Source of the DNA: Sinomonas sp. ASV322
GTDB lineage: Bacteria > Actinomycetota > Actinomycetes > Actinomycetales > Micrococcaceae
Assembly (NCBI RefSeq): GCF_030908245.1
Contig: NZ_JAVFJJ010000004.1
Span: 62,001-126,000, forward strand
Direction of reading: 5' to 3'
Length of the DNA: 64,000 bases
Shown here: positions 10,899 through 19,552 of the stretch, in pieces
Numbering within the stretch: the first letter of the stretch is position 1
Layout: the number at the start of each line of letters is the position of its first letter
Notes under the pieces: generated by a model
What the model was told of the DNA's origin: nothing
Databases searched by the model: none
Seen by the model: the letters and a program-made list of their open reading frames with translations, nothing else
Program-made: the position numbers and the translations under genes

Positions 10899-12221
10899 AT
10901 GGACGCGCTCTATGACGTGAGGATCGTCGACGGCCCGGCGGCTGTTGTGTGCTGGGCTCTGGCCCTCGCGGGGCTGGGGTCGCTCGTCATCCTCGCCGCG
11001 CGGCCGCGGAATGATCCGTGGCATCGCATCCTCATGATCTGCGCCGGTGCGGTCGCGGCAGCAGCGGCCATCACGGCTGTTGCGCACTGGCTCCTCGTGG
11101 ACATCGCGAACGTCTTTCCCGAAGACCTTCCCGCCGAGGTCCTGACCGCTTCGGGCTTCGGGGTCCTCGGGGCCGTCCTGGCTGTCGCGGCGCTCGTCCG
11201 GATCGGCTTCGCGCGGCGAGCCTGGGGCCGCCGGGTGGTCGCGATTCTCTCGGCCGCCGCGATGGCTCTCCTCTCGGGCCAGCTCATCAACGCCTATTTC
11301 GGCCTCAATCTCACGCTCGCGGACCTCGCAGGCGTCTCGTTGAGCCACATCCGCCCGTTCGATCCGTCTCTCGATCGGTCGGCGCACCCGACGGCGGCGC
11401 TTGGGGCGTGGTCTCGTGCCGGTGGACTTCCGCCCAGCGGAGAGCTGCGCACCGTCCAGATTCCCGCGCCGTCGTCTGGATTCGCGGCGCGACCCACGTA
11501 CGTCTATTTGCCGCCCGCATATTTTGCCCCCACGAGGCCCGAGCTTCCCGTGCTCCTGCTGGTCCCGGGGCAGCCCGGAAACCCTTCCGACTGGATCGTG
11601 GGCGGGCGCCTGCGGCACAAGCTCGATCGCTTTGCCGCCGATCACGGTGGAGTCGCCCCGGTCGCCGTCGTCGTCGATCCGAACGGGAGCCCGTCGGCGA
11701 ATACGATGTGCATGGACACCAAGCTCGGGCGGGCGGAGAGCTATCTCGTCAATGACGTCATCCCGTGGGTCAAGAAGCATGTGAGCGTCGCCGAGGACCC
11801 GTCGCTGTGGGCCGCGGGCGGGTTCTCCTTTGGCGGCACGTGCGCGGTGCAGCTCCTCGCGAAGCATCCCGAACTCGTCACGAGTGCGTTGGGCTTCGCC
11901 GCCGAGCAGGAGCCTGCCCTCGCCAAGGACCGGACCAAGACGATCGATCTGGCGTTCGACGGCGACGCCGCGGCTTTCGCTTCCGAGGTGCCCGCGCATT
12001 TCTTCGCCTCGAGCCGCCACGAGGGCCTCCTGTTCCTCGCCGCGGGTTCGCGGGATCAGGACTTCACGCGGCAGGCCAGGGTGATTGCGGCGCAGGCGCA
12101 GGCCTCGGGTGTCGAGGTCCATGAGTTCTCCGCGGACGGCGAGGGACACTCGTGGGAGATGATCGCGAAGGCCTGGCCGTCGGGACTTGACCTCTTGGCC
12201 CGACGCTGGGGGATTGCGTGA
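10899..12221 (+). CDS. Membrane-anchored alpha/beta-hydrolase esterase (PF00756-like)
   Basis: Of the 440 residues, the first 135 or so hold four hydrophobic segments. The rest is an alpha/beta hydrolase of the putative-esterase or mycolyltransferase-like type, which would face the outside. Ser310 in GGFSFGGT is the nucleophile, and His in GEGHSWEM near the C-terminus completes the triad. LLLVPGQPGNPSDW (from about residue 219) and VVDPNGSP are typical of this esterase family. The gene is 7 bp after the DUF2550 gene and overlaps the next one by 4 bp (GTGA). The substrate is unknown; a cell-envelope ester is a reasonable guess. Confidence 0.82.
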   Translation: MDALYDVRIVDGPAAVVCWALALAGLGSLVILAARPRNDPWHRILMICAGAVAAAAAITAVAHWLLVDIANVFPEDLPAEVLTASGFGVLGAVLAVAALVRIGFARRAWGRRVVAILSAAAMALLSGQLINAYFGLNLTLADLAGVSLSHIRPFDPSLDRSAHPTAALGAWSRAGGLPPSGELRTVQIPAPSSGFAARPTYVYLPPAYFAPTRPELPVLLLVPGQPGNPSDWIVGGRLRHKLDRFAADHGGVAPVAVVVDPNGSPSANTMCMDTKLGRAESYLVNDVIPWVKKHVSVAEDPSLWAAGGFSFGGTCAVQLLAKHPELVTSALGFAAEQEPALAKDRTKTIDLAFDGDAAAFASEVPAHFFASSRHEGLLFLAAGSRDQDFTRQARVIAAQAQASGVEVHEFSADGEGHSWEMIAKAWPSGLDLLARRWGIA

Positions 12222-14812
12222 CCGCCGGGCGGCGCGAGTCTGCCGCTCGCGCGGCGGGCAGCCCGGTGACGAGTGGGCTTGGCCGTCCCAGGTTCGGTGC
12301 GTCCGGAGCGCTCGCAGATGCCATGCGCGAGGCCGTGCGCCGGTGGCTCGGCGCGCTCGGGCGCTATCCGGTGACCCTCACCATCGTCGCGGTGTTCTGG
12401 ATCGTCGGCCTTGCCTCGGACAGCATCCTCGCCGGCCCGGACCAGGACCTCTACAACCTCGTCGGAGGCAACTTCGCCGGGCTCCGCGGGGGGCAATGGT
12501 GGACCCCGATCACGTCCGTCTTCTTCGCTTCGAACCCGTTCGCCTATCTCGCGGGCACCGTCGTGATCGCGGGCCTCGTCCCGTTGGCCGAGCGTGTGTT
12601 CAGGCCGTGGCGCACGCTCGTGCTCTTCTTCGGCGGGCAGCTCGCGAGCCTCATCGTCTTCTTCACGCTCGCCCAGCTCGCGCGCTGGCTCGGTGACGAC
12701 TGGCTCGGGTCGATGGTGGATGTGCCGATCCTCGGGCCGTACCCGGCAGCGCTCGCGTGTGGTCTCGCCGCGAGCGGCTCCCTGGGGGCGCTCCTCAGGC
12801 GCCGCGTGCGCGCAGTGGTCTTGGTCATCGCCGGGATGCTCGTGCTCTACGTGGGCCATTCGGAGACCGTTCTCGGGCTCATCGGCGCCCTCGTGGGCCT
12901 CGTCGCCGGCTGGTGGACGGCAGGCCCCGCGCCGGAGCGGCACTTCCGGCTGCCGAGCATTCGCGAACGGCGCAACCTCCTCTCGCTCCTCGTAGCGGTT
13001 GTGGCCATCGGCCCTCTCCTGACGGCCTTCAGCCGCAGCCCCACCGGCCCGCTCGCGCTCGTCCGTGGGATGGTCCTCAACCCCCTTCCCGTCCTCGCCC
13101 AGATCCAACAGGACTGCGCCGGCTCCATCAACGCCGTCTGCCTCCCGTCAGGTCCACCGACGGTCCTTTCGGCGGCTGGTTACCTCACGGCCCTCCTGCC
13201 GGTTCTCATCCTGCTCGTGTGCGCGGAGGGGCTCAGGCGGGGCCGTTCGGTCGCGCTGCGGGTGGCCGTGGGCGTTCAGCTCGCGGTCTTCGTCCTCGCG
13301 GCGGGCTACATCGGCTCGTTCCTCCGCATCCCGTATCGTCCGGGACCGGGACGCACCGGCGTCCTTGGATCAAGCATCGTGCACGTGCTGCCCGTCGTGA
13401 TCGCGGCGCTCGCGCTCGTCGTCGTGCTCTGGATGCACCGAGACCTCTTCCCGGTCGAAACGGCGCGCGGTATGAGGCGACGGCTGCAGACCGCGGGCGC
13501 AGCGCTTGCGGGGGGCCTCGTCTCCCTCTACGTCGTGCTGTGGTTCAAGGACGGTGGAACCGGGAGGCCGGGCGGGGTGTGGGGGCTCGTCGAGGAGCTC
13601 GTGCGGCAGTATCTCCCGTCCCCGCTGCCTACGAGCTACGCTGCCCTGTTCCGAGACCGTGACGGCTTCGAGCTGTGGCTCTTCACGTACAGCGGACTGA
13701 TCCTGTGGGCCGCGGCGCTCGCGGGCGTCGTCGTCGCCGTCCTCCGTGGCCAGCAGACGCTCGGCGCGCGCGACGACAGCCTCCACCTTGCGCGCCGCCT
13801 CGTCCACCGAGGCGGGAGCAGCCTCTCATGGATGACGCTGTGGCCTCCCAACCGTTTCTGGTTCGACGAGCACGCCGCCGCGGGCATCGCGTTCCAGCAG
13901 CACGGAAGCGTCGCCCTCTCGGTCGCGGGCCCAATCGGGTCACCGGGGCGCGGGCCGGCGGCGCTCGAGGGGTTCATCGGCTATTGCTCGCGCCACGCTC
14001 TCGTCCCGTGCTTCTACTCGCTCACGGAAGACCATTGGCCGCTCTTGCGAGAACGCGGATTCCGACGCGTCGAGGTCGCGCAGGAGACGCGACTCCGAAT
14101 CCGCGAGCTCGAATTCAAGGGCAAGGATTGGCAGAACGTCCGTACCGCCGTCAACCGGGCGAGGAAGACGGGGGTGAAGGCCGAATGGGTGCGCTACGTC
14201 GCGCTCAGCCCACACCGCCGCTCGCAGCTCCACATCCTGTCGGAGGAGTGGTCCGCGCGGAAGACACTTCCGGACATGGGCTTCACACTGGGCGGCCTCG
14301 ACGAGCTTGCGGACCCCGAGGTTCTCCTGTGCCTCGCCGTCGACGGCGAGGGAGGTCTTCACGGCGCCACGAGCTGGCTCCCCGTCTATAGCGAGGGGCA
14401 GATCGTGAGCTGGACCCTCGACTTCATGCGCCGCAGCCCCGACGGCTTCCCGGGAGTCATGGAGTTCCTCGTTGCCTCGGCAGTCAGCGAGCTCGGCTCG
14501 ACGGTCGACACCATTTCGCTCTCGGGCTCGCCGCTCGCAGCCGATCCGGCTGGCGAACGGGCGGCAGTCGAGGGCCAGGACGAGCTCCTGGGACGAATTC
14601 TCGAGGCGACGGGCCACGCGCTCGAGCCGATTTATGGGTTCAGGTCGCTCGCCCGATTCAAATCCCATTTCCAGCCCGAATACCGTGCCCTGTACATGTA
14701 CTACCAGGACTCGCTCCAGCTTCCCGCGATCGGACGGGCGCTCGCCGAGGCCTACCTCCCGGGCTTGACGATGAGGCACCGCATGCGGCTTCTGAGGACT
14801 CTCGTGCGCTGA
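12218..14812 (+). CDS. Rhomboid-like/DUF2156 (MprF-type) bifunctional membrane protein
   Basis: An 864-residue protein. Residues from about 45 to 250 form a rhomboid-like membrane domain (WWTPITSVFFAS, then several helices) without a recognisable Gly-x-Ser-Gly protease site. More helices run to about residue 520. The C-terminal 330 residues are the DUF2156 aminoacyl-transferase fold of lysylphosphatidylglycerol synthases, with the FYSLTEDHW, RELEFKGKDWQNVRTAVN and SLSGSPLA segments. It probably modifies lipid head groups or a related acceptor and may flip the product. The GTG start overlaps the esterase stop by 4 bp, so the two genes are likely to act on the same envelope layer. Confidence 0.85.
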   Translation: MTAGRRESAARAAGSPVTSGLGRPRFGASGALADAMREAVRRWLGALGRYPVTLTIVAVFWIVGLASDSILAGPDQDLYNLVGGNFAGLRGGQWWTPITSVFFASNPFAYLAGTVVIAGLVPLAERVFRPWRTLVLFFGGQLASLIVFFTLAQLARWLGDDWLGSMVDVPILGPYPAALACGLAASGSLGALLRRRVRAVVLVIAGMLVLYVGHSETVLGLIGALVGLVAGWWTAGPAPERHFRLPSIRERRNLLSLLVAVVAIGPLLTAFSRSPTGPLALVRGMVLNPLPVLAQIQQDCAGSINAVCLPSGPPTVLSAAGYLTALLPVLILLVCAEGLRRGRSVALRVAVGVQLAVFVLAAGYIGSFLRIPYRPGPGRTGVLGSSIVHVLPVVIAALALVVVLWMHRDLFPVETARGMRRRLQTAGAALAGGLVSLYVVLWFKDGGTGRPGGVWGLVEELVRQYLPSPLPTSYAALFRDRDGFELWLFTYSGLILWAAALAGVVVAVLRGQQTLGARDDSLHLARRLVHRGGSSLSWMTLWPPNRFWFDEHAAAGIAFQQHGSVALSVAGPIGSPGRGPAALEGFIGYCSRHALVPCFYSLTEDHWPLLRERGFRRVEVAQETRLRIRELEFKGKDWQNVRTAVNRARKTGVKAEWVRYVALSPHRRSQLHILSEEWSARKTLPDMGFTLGGLDELADPEVLLCLAVDGEGGLHGATSWLPVYSEGQIVSWTLDFMRRSPDGFPGVMEFLVASAVSELGSTVDTISLSGSPLAADPAGERAAVEGQDELLGRILEATGHALEPIYGFRSLARFKSHFQPEYRALYMYYQDSLQLPAIGRALAEAYLPGLTMRHRMRLLRTLVR

Positions 14813-14884
14813 CGCATGCAAAATTGACCAAATCTGTCACAAATAGCCCGAGATGCTGGCCCAACGCAACGGAGGCACAAAAAA

Positions 14885-14912
14885 GCGGGGGCCCCGAATC
14901 CGGGGCCCCCGC
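14885..14912 (-). terminator. Rho-independent terminator of the cold-shock gene
   Basis: A perfect 12-bp stem: GCGGGGGCCCCG, loop AATC, CGGGGCCCCCGC. Read on the minus strand it starts 15 nt after the cold-shock stop and runs directly into six U residues, the textbook intrinsic terminator. It could also slow plus-strand transcription coming from the MprF-type gene. Confidence 0.92.
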
Positions 14913-14927
14913 TCGAAGCGCGAGGCG

Positions 14928-15131
14928 TCAGAGGGCGGTAACGCCCATGGCCTGCGGGCCCTTGGCCCCCTGGCCGATTTCGAACTCGACTCGCTGGTTC
15001 TCCTCGAGCGTGCGGAAGCCGTTCGACTTGATCTCCGAGTAGTGAACGAAGACGTCGCCCTCAGCGTCATCCGGGGTGATGAAGCCGAAGCCCTTCTCAG
15101 CGTTGAACCACTTGACGGTTCCCTGTGCCAT
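14928..15131 (-). CDS. cspA: Cold-shock protein, CspA family
   Basis: A 67-residue OB-fold RNA chaperone. The RNP1 motif KGFGFI and the RNP2 motif VFVHYSEI are both visible, as is the standard [17 protein letters not shown] start. It binds single-stranded RNA or DNA and melts secondary structure. AGGAG lies 9 nt before the ATG at 15131. The gene is monocistronic, with its own terminator downstream and a 277-bp non-coding region upstream. Confidence 0.97.
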   Translation of the reverse strand: MAQGTVKWFNAEKGFGFITPDDAEGDVFVHYSEIKSNGFRTLEENQRVEFEIGQGAKGPQAMGVTAL

Positions 15132-15408
15132 TACCTGTGTTCTCCTGTGGATTTCCGATTGATGGCCCCCGCTTGTGCTGAGGGCCCAGTTACTCCGCGG
15201 GAAGAACCTGACACGCACTGGATATCAGGAGCTTCGCGCTCGCAACGGTCTTGCGAGCATGCTCTGCTAGCTGAACTGGCTGCTAGCTCACAGACACTGC
15301 TAACTACATCAAGACTGGATATAGCCAATCATGCCCAGCATGTGCGGTCAATGGCATACGAAACCGGGAAACCAATTCTGGGGGAACAAATCCTGAATGC
15401 CGCCGGGT
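15132..15408 (-). other. Long non-coding region upstream of the cold-shock gene
   Basis: The 277 bp between nagA and the cold-shock gene hold no open frame worth calling. The GC content is clearly lower than around it. TGCTAGCT occurs twice 19 nt apart (near 15266 and 15285), each copy containing the palindrome GCTAGC. A TTGACC hexamer on the minus strand lies near 15346-15351, without a well-spaced partner. A long structured leader is common for cold-shock genes and would fit, but I cannot place the transcription start. Confidence 0.45.
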
Positions 15409-16644
15409 TCAGTTCTGGCCCGGCGCCTCAAGCAGCTGGCCCGCCCGGACGACCGCGACGAGTTCGAGGCGAGAGTCCGTCGCCACGAGATCGGCGCGGA
15501 GGCCCCGGCGGAGGCTTCCGAATTCGTCCGAACGGCCCAGGACTGCCGCCGGGACCGCGGTGGCGGACTTGACGGCGGACTCGAGCGGCACACCTGCGGC
15601 GGCCGTACGCCGGACGACCTCGAGCAGGGTAGCCGTTCCGCCCGCGATCGCGCCCGTTGCGTCGAGCGTCGCGACGCCGTCCTGCACGGTCACGGGCGAG
15701 GGCCCGAGCATGTAGTGGCCGTCGCTGAGGCCGGCCGCGGCCATCGAATCCGTGACGAGCGCGATATTGGAGTCGCCCACGAGCGCAAAGACCGTGCGGA
15801 CCGTCGCCGGGTCCAGGTGCACGCCGTCGGCGACGAGCTCGACGACGGCGCGGCCCGCGGCTGCGGTGCGGAGGCACGCCGCGACGGGCCCCGGGGCACG
15901 ATGGTGCAGCGACGGCATGCCATTGAACAGGTGCGTCACCGTCGGGATGGACGCCTGTCCGTCGAAGCCTCCCTCGGTGAGCTCGTCGAGGGCCTGCTCG
16001 AGCGATGCCGCTGCGGTCGCGTCGTCGCAGTCGGTGTGGCCGAGAGACGGAGTGACGCCGTGGGCCGTCAGGAGGTCCACGAGCTCGGCGGCTCCCGGAA
16101 GCTCTGGAGCGTAGGTCATGGTTTCGAGGTTGCCTTCGGCCGCTTCGATGAGCTCTTCTGCGAGCCCGAGGTCTGGCTCGAGGAGGAACGCGGGGTTCTG
16201 CGCGCCGCAGCGGGCCTGCGAGAGGAACGGCCCCTCGAGGTGGATGCCTTCCACGAGCCCCTCGGCGTCGAGCCGCGCGAACAGCCGGACGCCGCGCAGG
16301 AGATCCTCGGGGGCTGCCGTCACGAGGCTCGCGAGGAGACTCGTGGTGCCTGAACGGTGAAGGAAGCTGATTGCGCGGCGCGAGCCTTCCTCGTCGGCGC
16401 TCGGGAAGTCGGCCCCTGCAGCGCCGTGGCAGTGGAGGTCGACGAGACCCGGAAGGAGCACCGCGTCGGGGGGGAGGGGAACCTCGTCCCCGCCGAAGGC
16501 CGCAGCGTCGAAGTCTGCCGCGGGGCCGGCGAAGGCGATCCTGTCGCCCTCAAGGGCCACGACGCCGTCGTCGATCGCCTCCCCGTCGCTCACGATTCGC
16601 CCGCGGGCGATGAGACGGGCCTGGGCGGGGTCCGGGGAAGTCAT
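15409..16644 (-). CDS. nagA: N-acetylglucosamine-6-phosphate deacetylase
   Basis: Removes acetate from GlcNAc-6-P, the entry step of amino-sugar and cell-wall recycling. At 411 residues it is close to the family length. Metal and active-site motifs appear in order: HCH at residues 71-73 (GLVDLHCHGAAG), HLEGPFLS, SLGHTDCDD, THLFNGM and the catalytic Asp in ALVTDSMAAAG. The start is ATG at 16644 with a -10 hexamer 6 nt before it. No nagB or transporter lies next to it, so it stands alone here. Confidence 0.93.
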   Translation of the reverse strand: MTSPDPAQARLIARGRIVSDGEAIDDGVVALEGDRIAFAGPAADFDAAAFGGDEVPLPPDAVLLPGLVDLHCHGAAGADFPSADEEGSRRAISFLHRSGTTSLLASLVTAAPEDLLRGVRLFARLDAEGLVEGIHLEGPFLSQARCGAQNPAFLLEPDLGLAEELIEAAEGNLETMTYAPELPGAAELVDLLTAHGVTPSLGHTDCDDATAAASLEQALDELTEGGFDGQASIPTVTHLFNGMPSLHHRAPGPVAACLRTAAAGRAVVELVADGVHLDPATVRTVFALVGDSNIALVTDSMAAAGLSDGHYMLGPSPVTVQDGVATLDATGAIAGGTATLLEVVRRTAAAGVPLESAVKSATAVPAAVLGRSDEFGSLRRGLRADLVATDSRLELVAVVRAGQLLEAPGQN

Positions 16645-16650
16645 ACGACG

Positions 16651-16656
16651 ATCATA
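16651..16656 (-). promoter_or_regulatory. -10 hexamer of nagA, leaderless
   Basis: TATGAT on the minus strand, 6 nt before the nagA ATG, with no ribosome site between. Confidence 0.65.
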
Positions 16657-16692
16657 GGGGAGCGCTCGGCCCCGCGGACCGGCCCGCAGCGG

Positions 16693-16825
16693 CTAGAAAA
16701 GGCGGCTCTCCGAGTCGTCGACACCGCGCAGGGCGTCGTAGTCGAGGGTCACGCAGTCGATGCCACGGTCGTTCGCGAGGACGCGAGCCTGTGGCTTGAT
16801 CTGCTGGGCCGCGAGACGCCGCGCA
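16693..16825 (-). repeat. Duplicated 3-prime end of nucS, distal copy
   Basis: These 133 bp repeat the last 134 bp of nucS (17341-17474) in the same orientation with six substitutions and one 1-nt deletion, about 95 percent identity. The copy starts exactly at the nucS stop codon and would encode the last 40 or so residues of NucS. There is no start or remaining gene body, so it is a pseudogene fragment. Together with the true 3-prime end it brackets the SnoaL-like gene as a direct repeat. Confidence 0.93.
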
Positions 16826-16884
16826 TCGCCGATCGAGTCCGGCGGCCTTGCAGCGCGAGCATGCCCCGGAGTTGAATATGCCCC

Positions 16885-17298
16885 GTGGGCGATCGTGACG
16901 ACTTCCTCGAATGGTTCAACACGACGTGGTGGGCCGCCGAAGTGGCGCTGCACAACGGCGATCCGGCGCCGAGGTTTGGGACCTGGTCGGAGCGGGAACC
17001 GATCACGCTGTTCGGCGCGTGGATCAGCGCCAACGGCAGTCAGGCGGTGCGTGAGGTCTTCTCGAACTTGGCTCGGGGGTTCTCCGATGCGGCTTCTAGC
17101 GACATCGAGCTGATCGCGGCTGATGTGAGCGGCGACATGGCCTACACGGCGCATCGGGAGATCACGTCGGTCAGCGTCGACGGCTCTGCCCGCGCCTACG
17201 TGCTCCGGGTGACGCAGGTCTACCGTCGCGAGGCCGGCGAATGGAAGGTCGTTCACCGCCACGGCGACGAGGAGACCGACGCCGTCCCCGGGCCGTGA
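16885..17298 (+). CDS. SnoaL/NTF2-like protein
   Basis: A 137-residue single-domain protein of the NTF2-like superfamily (SnoaL, DUF4440 or ketosteroid-isomerase-like). The pattern is an N-terminal helix, a central AYTAHREIT strand, and the closing [25 protein letters not shown] strand pair that typifies the fold. Relatives range from isomerases and hydrolases to binding proteins, so no reaction can be named. The GTG start has no clear ribosome site. The gene runs opposite to nucS and lies wholly between two copies of the nucS 3-prime end, which suggests it arrived by insertion. Confidence 0.78.
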   Translation: MGDRDDFLEWFNTTWWAAEVALHNGDPAPRFGTWSEREPITLFGAWISANGSQAVREVFSNLARGFSDAASSDIELIAADVSGDMAYTAHREITSVSVDGSARAYVLRVTQVYRREAGEWKVVHRHGDEETDAVPGP

Positions 17299-17340
17299 CC
17301 TGCTGATCTGCCCGACCCAGCGGTCCAGGCTCCGCCGTCC

Positions 17341-17474
17341 CTAGAACAGGCGGCTCTCCGAGTCGTCGACACCGCGCAGGGCGTCGTAGTCGAGCGTCAG
17401 GCAGTCGATGCCGCGGTCGTTCGCGAGGACGCGGGCCTGGGGCTTGATCTGCTGGGCCGCGAAGACGCCGCGCA
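17341..17474 (-). repeat. Duplicated 3-prime end of nucS, copy inside the intact gene
   Basis: This is the functional counterpart of the 16693-16825 fragment. The matching segment begins at the stop codon and extends 134 bp into nucS. The 515 bp between the two copies contain the SnoaL-like gene and little else. Confidence 0.93.
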
Positions 17475-18036
17475 CGGGGGCGAGCAGCGGGTCGCGGTTG
17501 AGTAGCTCGAGGTAGCGCGTGAGCTGCTCGACGCCGTCGATGTCGCCGCGCCGCTTGAGCTCGACGGCGACCGTTCCGCCGTTCGCGTCGCGCGCGAGGA
17601 TGTCGACGGGGCCGATGGCCGTCGCGTATTCGCGCCGGATGAGCGTGTAGCCCGCGCCGAGCGTCTCGATCTGCTCGGCGAGGAGGCGCTGGAGATCCGC
17701 CTCGACGCCATCCTTGATGAGCCCGGGGTCGACGCCGAGCTCGTGGCTCGAATCGTGGAGCTGCTCGTAGATGTTCACGATGAGGCGATCGTCGGTCTTG
17801 GCGGACTGCACGGTCCACTGTTCGACGATTCCCTCCTCGAACTGGGCCCCCTCGGCTGCGGTGACGCGGAGCGTCGCGGGCGGGCTCATCCAGTTGAGCG
17901 GCTTGTAGGAGCCGCCGTCGGAGTGGACCAGCACCGAGCCGTCGGCCTTGACGAGCAGGAGCCGAGTCGCGAGCGGGAGGTGGGCCTTGAGACGGCCTTC
18001 GTAGTCCACGGAGCAGCGGGCAATGACGAGTCGCAC
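17341..18036 (-). CDS. nucS: Mismatch-specific endonuclease NucS (EndoMS)
   Basis: NucS makes double-strand breaks at mismatches and provides the non-canonical mismatch repair of actinobacteria, which lack MutS/MutL; it works with the beta clamp. The 231 residues comprise an N-terminal DNA-binding domain (about 1-105) and a RecB-like nuclease domain. Catalytic residues are Asp145 (GPVDIL), Glu159 and Lys161 (VAVELKRRG). The protein starts at a GTG with a -10 hexamer 6 nt upstream. A 22-bp tandem array stands just upstream of that promoter, and the 3-prime end is duplicated on the other side of the SnoaL-like gene. Confidence 0.95.
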   Translation of the reverse strand: MRLVIARCSVDYEGRLKAHLPLATRLLLVKADGSVLVHSDGGSYKPLNWMSPPATLRVTAAEGAQFEEGIVEQWTVQSAKTDDRLIVNIYEQLHDSSHELGVDPGLIKDGVEADLQRLLAEQIETLGAGYTLIRREYATAIGPVDILARDANGGTVAVELKRRGDIDGVEQLTRYLELLNRDPLLAPVRGVFAAQQIKPQARVLANDRGIDCLTLDYDALRGVDDSESRLF

Positions 18037-18042
18037 CCGAGC

Positions 18043-18048
18043 ACTCTA
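18043..18048 (-). promoter_or_regulatory. -10 hexamer of nucS, leaderless
   Basis: TAGAGT on the minus strand, 6 nt before the GTG. The tandem array begins 14 bp further upstream and therefore occupies the -35 and upstream region. Confidence 0.65.
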
Positions 18049-18061
18049 CCCGTAGCAGGGT

Positions 18062-18191
18062 GGGTGGGTGGGAGAAGCCAGTCGGGTGGGTGGGAGAAGC
18101 CAGTCGGGTGGGTGGGAGAAGCCAGTCGGGTGGGTGGGAGAAGCCAGTCGGGTGGGTGGGAGAAGCCAGTCGGGTGGGTGGGAGAAGCCAG
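18062..18191. repeat. 22-bp tandem repeat array between nucS and the divergent zinc-site gene
   Basis: Unit GGGTGGGTGGGAGAAGCCAG followed by TC, five perfect copies plus a 20-nt sixth copy. On the other strand the unit reads CTGGCTTCTCCCACCCACCC plus GA. That is almost the same unit as the 21-bp array inside the helicase gene at 28063-28209. The runs of G triplets could also form a G-quadruplex. Confidence 0.95.
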
Positions 18192-18209
18192 GTGGGGGAA
18201 AATAAGACA

Positions 18210-18563
18210 GTGCCCCGCTCGAACCGCCCCCGCCGGCCCCGATTCACGGGCAACCCCTCGGCCCGCGAGCTGAACGCGCGCCGCGCCGAAGGCCCGGACG
18301 ACGACTACGACCTCGAGCGCATCCTCGCCGACTTCGAACGGCTCGAATCGGCGCCCGACGGCGAATGGCGCGTGAGCACGGTGACGACGCGCAGCGCCGC
18401 GAAGGTCTACACGTGCCCAGGCTGTTCGCGGCCCATCCCTCCCGGCGTCGCGCACCTCGTGGTGTGGGCCGACGACCACCTCTTCGGCGCGGAGGCCGGG
18501 ATCGCGGAGCGGCGGCACTGGCACACACATTGTTGGCGCACGCGGACGTTCCGGTATCGCTGA
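18210..18563 (+). CDS. Small protein with Cys/His zinc-type site
   Basis: A 117-residue, basic, mostly soluble protein. C69-P-G-C72 together with His103, His105, His107 and Cys108 in RRHWHTHCWR look like a zinc-binding site. The N-terminal 25 residues are Arg/Pro-rich and may bind nucleic acid. Homologues in related actinobacteria are often labelled ATP/GTP-binding, but I see no P-loop. The GTG start at 18210 has a GGGGGA ribosome site and directly follows the tandem array. The function is unknown. Confidence 0.72.
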   Translation: MPRSNRPRRPRFTGNPSARELNARRAEGPDDDYDLERILADFERLESAPDGEWRVSTVTTRSAAKVYTCPGCSRPIPPGVAHLVVWADDHLFGAEAGIAERRHWHTHCWRTRTFRYR

Positions 18564-18598
18564 TCGCGGGTCCGCCGACCGGGGCGCCGATCGCGGCA

Positions 18599-18604
18599 TA
18601 GGCT
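18599..18604 (+). promoter_or_regulatory. -10 hexamer of the 18611 hydrolase, leaderless
   Basis: TAGGCT, 6 nt before the ATG. Confidence 0.6.
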
Positions 18605-18610
18605 GTTCCC

Positions 18611-19441
18611 ATGCCCTTCGACCCCCAGTCCTACGAGTTCAGTGCGCCCGACGGCCCGGTCGAGATCCGCGCCAACACGGTCCTCCCCGCGCGACGCGAG
18701 AACATCGAGCTTCGCACCGAAGATGGTCTGATGCTCGTCGGCGAGCTCGCCCTCCCGCTCGACCGGGATCCGGTCGCCACCCTCGTGACGCTCCATCCGC
18801 TGCCCACGCACGGGGGCTTCATGGACTCGCACGTCTTCCGCAAGGCCTCCTTCCGCCTTCCCGCCCTCGCGGACGTCGCCGTCGTCCGCTTCAACACCCG
18901 TGGCACATCGAGCCCGCGCGGGACGAGCGAGGGTCGGTTCGAGGAGGGCGTCGGTGAGCGTGCGGACGTCGAGGCAGCCGTTCGCTTCGCCGTCGAGCGC
19001 GGCCTGCCGGAACGCTGGCTCGTCGGCTGGTCGTTCGGCACGGAACTCGCGCTCAAGTACGGCGCCGTGCCGCCCGTGGCCGCCGAGATCGAGGGGGCGA
19101 TCCTGCTCTCTCCGCCCCTTCATCGCGCAGACGACTCGGATCTGGCGGCGTGGGCCGCACTCGGCAGGCCGCTCAAGGTCCTCGTCCCCGAGCACGACGA
19201 CTACCTCCGTCCCGCCGAGGCGGCGCAGCGCTTCGCGGCCGTCCCGCAGGCAGAGGTCGTGGGGATCGACGGGGCCAAGCATCTGTGGGTGGGCGAGAAA
19301 TTCGTCCAGCGCGCCCTCGCTGAGATCGTCGGCACGGTCGCCGGGGGAGCGGGAGCCGAGCGGACGACGGCGGTGCCGGGCACGCGTGCGTGGCAGCTGC
19401 CCACAGCGTGGGACGGTCCCGTCGCGACGGCTGTCGGCTGA
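18611..19441 (+). CDS. Alpha/beta hydrolase
   Basis: A 276-residue soluble alpha/beta hydrolase. Ser141 in VGWSFGTE is the nucleophile, Asp in the LVPEHDDYL region the acid, and His in GAKHLWVG the base. VTLHPLPTHGG near residue 60 is the oxyanion-side strand, and RFNTRGTSSPRG resembles the fold seen in the dienelactone-hydrolase and KANL2-like groups. No signal peptide is visible. It stands alone, with its own leaderless promoter, and converges on the AI-2E gene across a repeat array. The substrate is unknown. Confidence 0.85.
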   Translation: MPFDPQSYEFSAPDGPVEIRANTVLPARRENIELRTEDGLMLVGELALPLDRDPVATLVTLHPLPTHGGFMDSHVFRKASFRLPALADVAVVRFNTRGTSSPRGTSEGRFEEGVGERADVEAAVRFAVERGLPERWLVGWSFGTELALKYGAVPPVAAEIEGAILLSPPLHRADDSDLAAWAALGRPLKVLVPEHDDYLRPAEAAQRFAAVPQAEVVGIDGAKHLWVGEKFVQRALAEIVGTVAGGAGAERTTAVPGTRAWQLPTAWDGPVATAVG

Positions 19442-19463
19442 GCCGAGCGCCCGGCTCAGCGCG

Positions 19464-19552
19464 TCAGTGCTGGACTGGGCTCCTCGGTGCAGGACTGGGC
19501 TCTTCAGTGCTGGACTGGGCTCCTCGGTGCAGGACTGGGCTCTTCAGTGCTG
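19464..19552. repeat. 40-bp tandem repeat (two 20-bp half units) between convergent genes
   Basis: Two full copies and a short third of a 40-bp unit. Each unit is itself two similar halves, GTGCTGGACTGGGCTCCTCG and GTGCAGGACTGGGCTCTTCA. The array fills the space between the two convergent stop codons and its last copy forms the final codons of the AI-2E gene. Confidence 0.92.

Noticed and set aside
16693-17262. A 189-residue minus-strand gene across the SnoaL-like gene
   Set aside because: Only its last 40 or so codons resemble a protein (the copied NucS end); the rest is antisense to the SnoaL-like gene.
18060-18209. Repeat-encoded N-terminus (GWVGEAS-type) of the zinc-site protein
   Set aside because: A start in the 22-bp array would change frame with copy number; GTG 18210 with its own ribosome site is better.
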